From assembly GCA_015501595.1 (NCBI GenBank), contig JADNRX010000082.1:1-64000 (forward strand): DNA of 64,000 bases. The letters are read 5' to 3'. Positions 34,620 through 45,111 of this stretch are shown one piece after another. The notes below the pieces were generated by a model. That model did no database searches, had not been told where the DNA came from, and worked only from the letters and a program-made list of their open reading frames with translations. The stretch is from Hymenopellis radicata. Lineage: Eukaryota; Basidiomycota; Agaricomycetes; Agaricales; Physalacriaceae. The position numbers and the translations under genes are program-made. The first letter of the stretch is position 1, and every line of letters starts with the position of its first letter.

Positions 34620-36050
34620 AGATATCCGGCAATCGTACTTGTGCAACGGCCTGAGCCCTCCTTCTGCTGGTAACAGAGTGTACTGCGCGCTGGAGACTCT
34701 CAGCGTCAATTGGGAGTTCACCTCAAATTCGGACCATCGATACTTTCGAGATTGCACCCAAACTTCGGAGTGTAGCTCTACGACGCGAATCTCTATGGCT
34801 TCTTACTCCCCGCACACCTGGCCTCCGTGCGGGAACGTTGGGGGGTCCTCTCCACAGCTTGCAGCATTATTTGCACGATGGTACCCACCTCAATGAGTTG
34901 CGGCTCGTTCATTCATTCAGCGCGCGCAATCCGAATCCCCGCCCGTGGTTTCCCATCAGATTCTCACCCGCCCATGATTTCCCATCACCTTGAGCCTTTC
35001 GGATGCACAATGCTCGATCTTCCTTGTCTGGAAGAATTAGACATTAACACTCTAGGCGGGATCAACCGGCCTGTCTGCCCACCCCTCGATAATGCTGTTT
35101 TTGCAGCGTTCGCCCACACATCCCGTGGGGCGCACATTATGCGAGATAAGTACTGCGGCTTACGCCCTTGTTGGAAACGCCGGTACAATGACTTGGTAGT
35201 CTAGTTTCATTCGCATGGCCTTAACCGGAGCTAAACTTTTCAGTCACGCGGAAACCATGTGATCTGGTTCCGACTTGATTTCTCTGTTCTTCACGAGGTT
35301 GAAACACGCAGAATGAAGCGGTAGGACTTATTTTATGCCTGTGTAAGGTCGACGGCGGAAAATAAGCTCCAGAAGCAGTGTTCAGAGTATTTGGGCACTT
35401 AGAAGACGGAGATCAACACGGACAAGCAGTGGCTGTGTCGTCTATTCAGCGCCTCTCCGATGACTTAAACGGTCCCAAAAATATATATTTTTGCTTGGTA
35501 TGTAAGATCAAGATATCATCGGTCAGAGTTCCGCACATTTTCCTGTCTCTACGCGACTCTGGAAGGACTACAAGGTCTGTGCGCTTACTAGGGCGTCACG
35601 TGAATTTGGATATATATGGATGCAATTGCGTCATTGCATGCAAAACGTGAGTCAAATGCCGAGCTCCTATAAGGACGCGGCGTATGAAAGCAGACTCTAG
35701 ATCAAAGTGTCAGCTTTGATCGAGTCTGCCTAAGGGAGACTCAATTCTCTCATTGGAGTTCTCAATCCTGCCCAGAACCCGGATGTTCTACCCAGCTTGG
35801 TTATCTGTTTAGGCCCGAAAGCATAGGCTATTTAGGTCATGTAGACTCATGGTTGAACGAGGCGTTCTCTAGTGCCGTTGCCAATCGCCAGCATCCCACG
35901 TTGGGTCACTTGCGGAAAGGTCGGTTAGCATTACATTTGGTCTTGAGCGGTATCTCCTGTTACAGGATGTATTGGCCGGATGGGATGCATATTTCGTTAA
36001 AGACGTTTGGTTATGGGAGGACTGAGAGTGGCGCGCACATAGTTTTGTAA
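34620..36050 (+). pseudogene. F-box relic with internal insertion
   Basis: Broken frames match the gene at 57655-59374. LETLSVNWEFTS appears near 34710, MLDLPCLEELDIN near 35008 and a PLLE-like leucine-rich piece near 35160. After about 560 unrelated bases, LNPAQNPDVLPSL resumes near 35765 and WLNEAFSSAVANRQ near 35850. Several stops and frameshifts are present. The inserted block (about 35200-35757) ends with the palindromic sequence described separately. This relic also sits next to the F-box unit at 50.0-50.2 kb, so part of it was copied with that unit. Confidence 0.55.
35692..35748. repeat. Palindromic sequence, empty site of the MITE
   Basis: AGACTC-TA-GATCAAAG is followed by TGTCAG and then CTTTGATC-GAGTCT, a perfect 14-bp stem apart from the TA bulge. 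A second small inverted pair, GAGTCT/AGACTC, overlaps it. The stretch from TCTAGATC to GGGAGACT recurs at 13852-13888 and 14590-14607, where the Mutator-like MITE splits it after GTCTGCCTA. It is probably the end of some other repeat family. Confidence 0.7.
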
Positions 36051-36201
36051 CGAGGTTTGAGACGAGACCGCGATCAGCATCTGCTCCAAATATGCTCTAC
36101 TATTAGCAAGTAGTCCATGATACCTCCACACACACGATAGCATTACGAATATAACTCATTATCTATATGGATATAAAGGATGAGGAAGTAAACCAACCTT
36201 C

Positions 36202-38027
36202 TTACTTTTCAGGGGGAACAACCTTGTCAAACGACGGCGGCAGCACAAAGTCCTGCTCCCCAACAGGCGTCGACGGCCCACTGCTATCACTCCCACTCGT
36301 CGACTTTGCAACAGGCGGCACGAGCGTCGGCTTCCTCGGCGGAGGCAACAACCCCTTCTTCCTCTGCAGGCCCCTCAAAAACTTGGCGCCACCCGCATAG
36401 AAGAACACCATCCCGCCTCCAATAATGATATGCCCGTAGTACCCCAGCGTGCGCCAGGCCTCGATTGAGTCCTCGATGGTGAGCAGTATGAACGGGGTCG
36501 CCGCGTAGTTGAGGACGAACAGCGAGAAGATTGTGCCGGTGAGGTCATACAGTCTCTTCTTCATCGATACGGGTTGACCGTCCTTGGGAAGGAAGAACGG
36601 CCGGAAGTTGGCGCGCGCAAGACGAGCAACGGCGGTTATGAATCCACCGAGCATGAACGTGAGGTAATATCCGGGATATATCCCGTGCTAAAGAAAATTA
36701 GATGTAGTCCAATGTCGAAGTATGGAGGCTTACCCAGAATGCACTCGTCATCGAGGTAATCATCATGCTCTTGAAGCCGGGCTTCTTGCCTTTCCGTGCG
36801 ACGCGCTTGTACACGCACTCGCGCAGCCAAATGTTCGTTTTCATATTCCATGAATCAAGAATGCCTTTGAAGTTGGATGGGAATTCGATGTCGAGGGGAA
36901 TGACATTGGCAGCGCCAGTCCAGGTTGACTTGCCCTTGGCGTTGAAACCGGTGAAACCGAAGCCGGTAAGAATGCTCGCGCCTTCGGTGAGAGTCCATAC
37001 TGCATAGTACTTGACTCGCTCGGACGGGGAGTAGAGCTGGAACATGGCGATCCTCTTCCAGAGCGGCTGCTCTTTGAACCAGGGCAAAGCGACAGTGAAG
37101 TTGTGCTTCGACGCGATCACGACGTAGGCCCCTAAGTAGGCAAGACCTAGAACCATCTTGCTGTACGCGACGCGCTTCCTGCCCTTGGGCAGCTTACGCG
37201 AAGAATTCTCCTTAACAGGGAGATTGTCGTAGAGCCTTTCGGTAATAAGCTCCATATAGTCGTGATACTCGAGATATGGGCCAACAAGGATACCGGGGAA
37301 ATAGAAGCTATGAAAAAGTGTCAAATGACGCATACAAGTGGCAGAAGTGAGACTGACGCATAACCAAGAAATTCGAGTAGTGTTGGGAACTGGACAACGC
37401 GTTTCGTTGACTGCCACTTGTCCAAGTCCTCAGCCGGTCTACGTCCGTCCCAGACGTTCCAGGCGAACGTGGTAAGCTTCATGGTCAACACCATCTGCGG
37501 CCCAGTCACGTCCATAGTTTCGTAGCTAGTCTGTCGTAAAGCGCGTATAATGTGGCTGAAGGCAATTACATCAGTTACTAAATACAAAAGCAACAAAAAC
37601 TCACTTTATCGTCAAGTGCCCCATAACAATGCTGCAACGTGCAGTCAGTTCAAATTCATGTATAGGACATATGTCGCGTACGCAAATACCAGCCATGGCA
37701 TTCTCGAACTCCTGTCATACTTGGCAACCGCGTACGTGGCCAGAACGCTGGCCAGAAGTTGAAAGAAGACACCATATACCTTGAGGACCGGAAAAAAGTA
37801 GAAGAGGGTGATAGCTATGTTGAATAGATGCTTAAGAGCTGGCTGGGATGATGGTATGCGCACGAACACGCTCCCTAATGGGAAGGCAATGAGGAGGCAG
37901 GAGATTAGCTGCGACCGAGACCCTCGTCAGCTCCGTCATCGGGGATTCATTGCCAGCGCACCTTGATCTGGTCGACAGAGGCGCCAGCGAGCTCGGCCAG
38001 CGGCACAAAGACGCTGTCGAGGTCCAT
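36202..38027 (-). CDS. ALE1: MBOAT lysophospholipid acyltransferase (ALE1-like)
   Basis: This is an ER membrane acyltransferase that re-acylates lysophospholipids in the Lands cycle. The start at 38027 gives MDLDSVFVPLAELAGASVDQIK, and introns follow within the membrane region (GTGCGCTGG..GTCGCAG, GTACGCGAC..GTTGCAG, GTGAGTTTT..CTTCAG). Conserved pieces include VMGHLTINHIIRAL, MDVTGPQMVLTMKLTTFAWN, FPGILVGPYLEYHDYM, DIEFPSNFKGILDSWNMKTN with WLRECVYKR, and the catalytic-His region SAFW|HGIYPGYY across an intron. The last exon has membrane spans and a Pro/Ser-rich cytosolic tail ending VVPPEK. It looks complete. Confidence 0.88.
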
Positions 38028-38999
38028 GTTGGCGGCGGCGGCGACGACGACGACGGGGTTTGGAACAAAGTTGGTTAAATTTGCTCAGCCGTCCCCAATT
38101 ATTTGAAGGCAGGGTACGGCCCGACACGGATCAATTCCTTGGCACCTTCGCAGTTGTCCGTCCGCGACAAAGGACGTTCGACTCGAAAGAAAGAAAGTTT
38201 CTCTGCCGCGGCGCAAAGCTTTGGGGAAGGGTGGCGAAGGAAGAAGGCGATGACGAGCGCGGGTCTAGGGTGCGTAGAAACCCTAACCTTACCCACATTT
38301 CATCGACGATACGCCGTCACGGGCTCCGACTACGGGGCGTGCAATAAGACCGAGAGTACTTACAGTCCTAAGTTTGCCGAAGGGTGCTCGCGTTCGTAGC
38401 GCAGACTCGCCCGATGACATTAGCGAGGAAGTTCCACTACAATGTGACAACCCCATGGCTATAGAGAGGTTTATCCCGCGGCATTCAGTGTACTGAGACG
38501 TCACTCTGCGAACTTAAATGAACAGCGAAGAAGACTATATACCGCGATGCACGACATGCCCGAGGATAAGTATACGTATACCTTATAAGTAGACAGGCAG
38601 GACGAAGCGAAAGCAAAAGATGATCTCTTGCAGTCTACCGTTGGACCCTGAAAAGATGTGGATGGCTTATATACGCCTCATCCAACCTGGACGTCGCTAC
38701 TACAGAGGACAGGCCAAGTCAGGTTCTGTGTCAGTCAAACCCAAGTTCGATCATCAGTGCGGTCGAACTACGCGTCGAGTCTTGCCGCGACGCGACTTCT
38801 GATAGAACACATGACTGTCTAGACATTGATGGTCTCCAAAAGCAATATAGGAGTGCGTGCGCGGACATCCCAGCAGCACTCTGGTGATGATGGTGCAACA
38901 GACGTTATCAAATTAACTGCATAACATTCCAAGGATATAAAACACGCGCCGCCAAACTTTCGAATTAAATAAATCCCATCCAAAAACCCAACAAACTCT
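38028..38999. other. Intergenic region, no gene seen
   Basis: This spacer is upstream of the acyltransferase and at the 3' side of the MARVEL gene. Small open frames (for example 38620-38802) have no splice or family support. Confidence 0.45.
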
Positions 39000-39907
39000 T
39001 TACACTTGCGGTTGCGCCTGCTGTCCCACCCACCCAGATGTAGGAGACGTAGGCGCCTGCGATCCACCAGTAGCCACGGGCTTTTCCGATGTGTTGTTGC
39101 CCCCCGCAATCGCCGAGGCGGATGAACTCCAGACAGTAAGGTTTCCGCGATTGATTGCGATCAGAGAGAAGACGAGTAACGTGCCCCAGTAGCCCATAAC
39201 TACAGAAGAATGATGATGATGAAATGAGAATGGCGCGAGGACGAGAAGAGGGGAGGGATACTGACGGATGAGCCAGCTGAGGAAGGAGAAGGCTTCGATG
39301 GCCATGCCTTCCTTGCAAGCCCCGCTCAGCTCAGCTACGGAGAACGACATTCAGAAATCGAAAACGAGCGTGTCAAGGAAGATGAGGCTCACGGAAACGA
39401 TAATCGCAATTAGAGATAAACGTGAGGTTATTCGCGTTCGCGGCCAAACCAGCACTCGTCAACCAAAGCACCCAAAGAATACCTTATTCCCAAATGAGTC
39501 AGACGTCGCCTCCTATCAACTTGAGATCCTTACCAAGCCACCCCATCTCTACCATAACCATCGACGTAAAAGCGCCCTTGCGCAACATATCGATAACCAG
39601 CCTTCCAAGAAAACGAGTCAGTCATGATAAAGCACAGGAGACTTCAACACAATACATACATAACAGGCGCCGTCATAATCGTGAGAACAGCCGTCGCGAT
39701 AGCCATAGCCGAATACGTGAAATACACGTTGAAAGACGTCGTGGTGAAGTATATAAGATGCCCGCTAAGCCCCAGGATGATGACCGAAAACAATGTGACT
39801 GCGCCTAACAACAACTCACACATTAGCATTCAACGAGGAGAGAAAGAAGGGGGAGTGTGAGTACTCAGCGCAATGAGACGGAAAAGCGGGAGAATCTTGA
39901 CCACCAT
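39000..39907 (-). CDS. MARVEL-like four-span membrane protein
   Basis: The start at 39907 gives MVVKILPLFRLIALS, followed by five introns with good borders (GTACTCACA..TTGTTAG, GTATGTATT..TTGGAAG, GTAAGGATC..GAATAAG, one ending TCTCCGTAG and GTCAGTATC..TTCTGTAG). Joined exons give four hydrophobic spans: VTLFSVIILGLSGHLIYF, MAIATAVLTIMTAPVM, GILWVLWLTSAGLAA and MGYWGTLLVFSLIAI. A short Cys-containing loop (NCDY..GACKEG) lies between spans three and four, and the Ser/Thr/Gly tail ends QAQPQV. The layout matches the MARVEL-type proteins common in basidiomycetes, which are thought to work in membrane apposition or trafficking. The precise role is unknown. Confidence 0.75.
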
Positions 39908-40652
39908 ACCGGTAGGTTGGACGGGGGGGAAGGCTTAGCTATGTCGTTTCATCAAGTTGTGAAGGCCCTTTTATACTCCCAACCAACCAATTTGATCGAC
40001 AGATCGAGAAACTGATAACCTTAATGCAATCAGGTGTCGCGAAGATCCGTTGCGCTCTAGTTCCCAATTCAGTCACCGCACTGCATCCTCGTTTTCAACG
40101 TTTTGCAGGCGTATACATCCTCCCTCCTCCTCCTATGCTTTGGGGAGGGGAGGGAGGGGAGGTAGACTTTTGAGTCCGTCCTTGGCGCCCTCCTCAACTG
40201 TAGCCCGTCCGCATTTCAAAATGGCGTGCAGCGCTTCAGCTTGACAGCCAACAGATTGACACCCGACAGCACGCCTCAGGTTCCTTCAACCTAGTGGAAC
40301 AGAATAACACTGATTTATTAAAACTCTGCAAGGCATCATCATTCACTGGAGCATATCCAACTGAATGCATCCCTGCAGCGCTTCTACGAAAAAGAGTCCA
40401 GCGCGTCCACGAGAGAGTGTGTGTTCCTAGGCACCAGTCGTACGGTAGTGTATACAGGCGATCGAATGAAGACAGGTAACGAGCGTGAACAGGCCATCAG
40501 GATGGTGGCGCAATACATACAAGGCGAAGAGTCTTATGAAGGCGAAGTTCAAGTACGTATGAATGAATCATAATCCTAAATTGCCTTAATCAATCTCGTA
40601 ACCTCACGAAACAACCATAAAAAAACTCACTACAACAAGATCCACCAGCAAA
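39908..40652. other. Intergenic region, no gene seen
   Basis: This is promoter sequence for the MARVEL gene, then about 600 bp with only weak short open frames (one at 40294-40479). A G-rich run (GGGGAGGGGAGGGAGGGGAGG near 40142) is the only notable feature and could form a G-quadruplex. Confidence 0.4.
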
Positions 40653-43196
40653 TCATTCAAATGGGTTCTCGACCTTCTCAAAGGGGTTCTCGAAGGTCTC
40701 CGTTGACGACGAAAACAATTCCAATTCCGAGCGGTTCTCGGAAAACAACTTGTACGTAGCTGGCTGTGCCTGCGCCACCCCATCGCCAAACGGCCGCACA
40801 TGTGTTACGACTTGCAATGTCGCCTCCTCGAGATCCCGCGCGTTCGCGGGTGCAAAATGAACAGTTGATTCAGAACCAAAGGATATCAACGAGTCTGTCC
40901 TCGTGAGGCTCGACGCGGCACGAGAGGGAGAGCGGATGGTCCCATAGCTAGATGATTCAGAACCAAAGGATATCAACGAGTCCGTCCTCGTGAGGCTCGA
41001 CGCGGCACGAGAGGGAGAGCGGATGGTCCCAGAGCTAGACAATTCAGAACCAAAGGATATCAACGAGTCCGTGTCCGTCCTCGTGCTCGACGCGGCACGC
41101 GAGGGAGAGCGGATGGTCCCAGAGCTGGATATGACGAACAATGGTGATAGGGCAGGCGAGTCCTCACGCGGAGGCTCCAAGAACGGATCTTGGGCAGATT
41201 CCATGCTCATGAGAGAGGTCACGCTGTACCGCGACTCCGAGTTGATACTAACGAAACTGGCACTGGATCGATTCCACAGCGACGCGTTGTCGACCGAGTT
41301 ATCAGGGCGTATGGTCAGAGGCGCATGGGCACCATCTCTGAACAAGGACGGCGTCGCCATACTGAGCCTGCTCCAACGATGCGGGCGGTGTATACCAGCC
41401 CAAAGTGTCTTGCCCGACCTCCGTCGCCAGCGCCAATACACGCAGAACAATAACAGGCCGAGGAACAGAAATCCAAAGAGAGAGCCTAGTATTGCCCCAA
41501 GATGATTACCCCGACTGTTAAAAAATATGTTTATCAAACTGACGCGCATGAATGATGCATACTTACTGAGGCGCATTGTCAGGAAGTCCACCTTCACCCG
41601 GCCCACGACCCCCAGGCCCATCACCAACACCAATCGTCGGGACCGCACCCAAAGTACGCGAGCCAGAGCCGGCGCCGAAAGGAAGATTACCGCCTGGCCC
41701 ACCACCATCAGCGCCTGATGCATCGTGCGTGGGATCAACAGCAAGATGCACGTCCAGACTGTCAAATGTTGATAAGAATTGTAAACATTCAAGAACCTGT
41801 CGCTCACGTACCTTCGCGATACGGTGTCAGTAAAGATGAGACTGACAGACGTCTTCGTTGTAACACTGGCATCGGGGGCAAAAGAAATAGTCGTCGGCGT
41901 GCCCTGTATCGTGAGCGTGATAGGCTCCACCGTCGCCACAGGACTTGTAGGAGACACAGACCGAGACTGTGCGGTAGCCGGGACGGTAGACGTCCCGTCC
42001 TCAGTATAAGGATCACGAGTCAACGTCGTCGTTGTCGTACCCGGGGAAAGTGTGGACTCATTTCCAGGCGGTTCAGAAGACAGTGTCGTGTGCGTCGAAG
42101 CTCGGGAAGACGAATCCTGCGGCACGTCAACTGATGACGAACCAGAAGGACTGGAGGGACCGGAGTTGGTATTAGGAGAGCTCGAAGGCGAAGTCGTCCA
42201 CGTCTCCGTCGAAAAATGCGTCACCGTCGTTGATTCTGTGTGAGACGTGTGTTCACCAGCCGAAGAGCTAGCAGGCGAAGTCGTCGCGGTCTCTGTCGGA
42301 ACAGGCGTCACCGTCGTCGGTTTCCCTGCTGGAGAACTCGCAGGCGGAGAGCCGGAAGACGTGGTCGACTCCGTCGTGACAGACGCCATCGTAGTCGGCT
42401 TGGTGTGTGGTGCAATATCACTATTATTTGTAGACGTTGTATCGGGAGGCGTGGATGAAGCCGGAGAAGTGGTGTCATGAGGCGCGGTCGAGTCAGTGCC
42501 GGAAGTCATAGTAGAGGGTATGGAGCTGGAAGGGGAAGGGGTATGTGGTGAAGCAGTACCATCCGGGGCGGAAGTACTGTCTTCGGATGCAGAAGTAAAA
42601 GTGGTCGTGGGAGTAGTGGTGGAAGAGGAAACGAATGAGCTCTGAGCCGGCGTAGTGGTAGACGCTGGAGGGCTACTCGATGTAACAGAGCTAGCAGAGT
42701 CGGTGACCGCGGGCGACTCGGAAACTACCGAAGTAGTCTGTGGTTCCGCTGTAGTCCCGACCTCGGAAACACTGGACGGTGCATCCGAGACGGTAGACGC
42801 CTCCGTTGACGAAGGAGCGGCGGTTTCATGGAAGGTAGAAGTGGGAGAATCCGTGACCGTTGACGTCGCCGGCTCCTCAGGAGACGAAGAGGTGGTCGGA
42901 ACATCCTCTACGCTGGAAGTAGAAGATCCCGCCTCGACATAAGAGGTGCTGGGCGCCGCTGTGGGAGTCTCGGTTGAGGAAGTCTCCTCGATGCTGGTGG
43001 TAGGAGACTCGCCCGCGCTAGATCCCGCCTCCGATGGGGAATGGTCAACAGAGGTAGTCGTGGCGTCTGGCGTTTCTGGTGACGAGATGGGGGTGGTAGT
43101 AGGAGTGTCCGATGAATGGTTTGCTTCCGAATCTTGTCTAGGCGCGGGACCGTGGCGCCGAACGACAAGAAAGCCAGACTGAGAATGTCTTCTCAT
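40653..43196 (-). CDS. Ser/Thr-rich single-pass membrane protein
   Basis: This resembles mid2/WSC-type wall-stress sensors in layout. After MRRHSQSGFLVVRRHG (start 43196) comes a Ser/Thr/Pro-rich ectodomain of more than 400 residues, surely heavily O-glycosylated. Next are VEPITLTIQGTPTTISFAPD, a Gly/Pro-rich stretch, a transmembrane span (HLGAILGSLFGFLFLGLLLF) and a basic stop-transfer WRWRRRSGK. Two introns (GTACGTGAG..TTGACAG and GTAAGTATG..TTTTAACAG) change the frame in the juxtamembrane region to the Gly-rich reading. The cytosolic tail holds three 29-residue repeats (GTIRSPSRAASSLTRTDSL) and ends KVENPFE, with two NPFE motifs that could act in endocytosis. A clear signal peptide is not visible, so an upstream exon may be missing. 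Confidence 0.65.
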   Translation of the reverse strand: MRRHSQSGFLVVRRHGPAPRQDSEANHSSDTPTTTPISSPETPDATTTSVDHSPSEAGSSAGESPTTSIEETSSTETPTAAPSTSYVEAGSSTSSVEDVPTTSSSPEEPATSTVTDSPTSTFHETAAPSSTEASTVSDAPSSVSEVGTTAEPQTTSVVSESPAVTDSASSVTSSSPPASTTTPAQSSFVSSSTTTPTTTFTSASEDSTSAPDGTASPHTPSPSSSIPSTMTSGTDSTAPHDTTSPASSTPPDTTSTNNSDIAPHTKPTTMASVTTESTTSSGSPPASSPAGKPTTVTPVPTETATTSPASSSAGEHTSHTESTTVTHFSTETWTTSPSSSPNTNSGPSSPSGSSSVDVPQDSSSRASTHTTLSSEPPGNESTLSPGTTTTTLTRDPYTEDGTSTVPATAQSRSVSPTSPVATVEPITLTIQGTPTTISFAPDASVTTKTSVSLIFTDTVSRRYVSDRFLNVYNSYQHLTVWTCILLLIPRTMHQALMVVGQAVIFLSAPALARVLWVRSRRLVLVMGLGVVGRVKVDFLTMRLSKYASFMRVSLINIFFNSRGNHLGAILGSLFGFLFLGLLLFCVYWRWRRRSGKTLWAGIHRPHRWSRLSMATPSLFRDGAHAPLTIRPDNSVDNASLWNRSSASFVSINSESRYSVTSLMSMESAQDPFLEPPREDSPALSPLFVISSSGTIRSPSRAASSTRTDTDSLISFGSELSSSGTIRSPSRAASSLTRTDSLISFGSESSSYGTIRSPSRAASSLTRTDSLISFGSESTVHFAPANARDLEEATLQVVTHVRPFGDGVAQAQPATYKLFSENRSELELFSSSTETFENPFEKVENPFE
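40867..41130 (-). repeat. Three 87-bp in-frame tandem repeats
   Basis: Units begin at about 40867, 40954 and 41041, each 87 bp (29 codons) and nearly identical; the last has a small in-frame change. They code for repeated SSxGTIRSPSRAASS and LTRTDSLISFGSE in the cytosolic tail of the Ser/Thr-rich membrane protein. RSPSR is a good phosphorylation motif, so copy number could tune a regulatory region. Confidence 0.8.
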
Positions 43197-44539
43197 AACG
43201 CAACACAATTGTAAGTCGTCGGAATTATTGGAGCATCAACAGAGTAAAAAGAATGTGGGGGAGGACGACGAGAAAACGACTTGTCCGAGTTTAAGGTGGC
43301 TCCTTGCCGATCCCAAAAAATTAGGTGGGCATGCTGAGGAGAGAGAAACGGAAAGTTATATCAGCCGATAGCGATGAGAAACATATATGAGCGGAGCCTT
43401 CTGATGGACGTGTCCATGTCTAGAGTGATTTTCTCGGGGGCTTTAGGGAGAGAAGGCGCTTAATGAGGGGAAGTTTCGGGACGGGGGTGAAAATGACCTC
43501 CCGGTGGCGCGTATTCTGCCATTAAGGAGCGATGGCCGCCAGTCAAAGTGACATTGGCTTCTTCGGGATACATTTTAGAGCGTACGTCCGCATAAATCGA
43601 CGTGGAGCCATCTTGACAAGGCGCCACGGTGAAGCAGCCGTTGTGTCTGCCTCCCTCCGAGATCAAGGGAAGCAGGAAATGAAGCTTCCGTTGCCCTGGC
43701 CGCCCGTCATAGGATTTCTATCTGTGGGACAGAGTGGAGTGAGTGACACGTTTGGGATCAGTAACTTGGAGCTCGTACCAGTACTGTACACGCGAAAATG
43801 ATATTGTTTGGCCCGGCTAGGCCTTCAGCTTCTCGTCCTCTCCTGAGTCGAGAAGAGAAGAAAGAATCATTTGATCCTTCGGAATGTTGGCCATCGTTTC
43901 ACCGAACGGAAGAAGGAATCAAATTTCGCGAACATGACGGCACTTGACAGAAGAGGGATCCGAGAAAACAAGCTCAAACGTCAAACGTGACGTGGGTTCT
44001 TATCACATCAGGAACGTCCATTCATAGATCGCGTGTTTGAATGCGCGTCTATCTCAGCGGGCATGCTGTCTGGCAGTCGACTGTCGGACCGATTGCCAGT
44101 CAGCTTGGATAGATATACAGGTCATGCAAGTGTGGTGAACGATGGGAAGCAGCGGGTGATCTCAAAAATGCGATTGAATACACCTGAAGAAACAGTCGAA
44201 TGTGCTTCAAGGAGCAATGGGAGGAGTCTGAACCAGAATATGTTGAATAAGTTCGAGAAAATAGCAGTCAAGCTGTGAGCAATGATTGACTCTCAGTGAC
44301 GGAAATGCCATTAAAGGAGCATCGGAATACTTGCCCCTTCCAAGATCAGGCTTCATGGTATCAGCAGGTTAACAGTGCTATAAGAGTATTCAGAATGTCC
44401 GGTAGGGGCAATCGAGAAGCACCGTAAGGGGAGTCGAAGATGTGCAGCACCGGCGTTCTCCAGATGACCAGATCAGTGGTCTCGACCATATCAATAATCC
44501 TTTACCTTTACCGAGTCTATACCTTTTCCTGGAGTATAT
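43197..44539. other. Intergenic region, no firm gene
   Basis: This holds the promoter of the membrane protein and unassigned sequence. A minus-strand frame at 43460-43666 and a plus frame at 44033-44278 have acceptable composition but no intron pattern or recognised motif. I leave them unannotated. Confidence 0.4.
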
Positions 44540-45059
44540 ACAACTCTCGTATGATTAGTTATAGTGTAATAACTAATTCTGGCAGTGATGGGGCCAATAA
44601 CTGAAGTTGGCGAGACAGCCCGATGCGGCACTGCCACTGCCCGCCCAGGCATGTTTCCAAAATAGGACAGCTCCCGCTCCTTCTGTCGGCCGTGTGATGC
44701 GACCTAGCTAGCTGAGTCTCCTCTTCATGTAGACTGTTGCAAACCGTGCAGATGCCCTCTGCTGACATACTCTGTGGTCCATGGATGCCCCAAACCTCCA
44801 ACTTAACCGGACGTCGACAGAGGACTATGCCGCGCAGGCCGCTGCAAGCCGCAAGTCAGAGAGAGGCGCGCTGATGCGCCCCAATCGTACACACCCCCTG
44901 CCAGAAGCGGCGGCGCTGCGGGACTGCCAATTTCAGTTATTTACTCCCAGTTTTGACATCTTTAGCTATCGGTGAGTCTACTTCGTCGAATTACATGCCA
45001 ATTTAAGTTATTACGACCAATTTTAGTTATTGTACAATAACTAATCGTACGAGAGTTGT
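44540..45059. mobile_element. MITE-like element with degenerate TIRs
   Basis: The outer ends are inverted repeats of about 35 bp with a few mismatches: ACAACTCTCGTATGATTAGT on the left, and the reverse complement ACAACTCTCGTACGATTAGT on the right. They continue into an AT-rich palindrome-like AATAACTAA. The 520-bp body has no coding capacity. No convincing target duplication flanks it, so it is old or its ends are misplaced by a few bases. Motifs AGTTATT and AATAACT recur inside it. Confidence 0.55.
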
Positions 45060-45111
45060 CGTGCCTCCTTTTCCTGTCTAAAGTATCTCTGATGGTAGTA
45101 CACGTCTTCGT

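Noticed and set aside
38819..39318. Overlapping minus-strand frames near the MARVEL gene stop
   Set aside because: They are shadow frames of the last MARVEL exon and its 3' flank.
41718..43182. Several plus-strand open frames rich in Arg, Val and Ser
   Set aside because: They are antisense shadows of the Ser/Thr-rich ectodomain, whose repetitive codons lack stops on the other strand.
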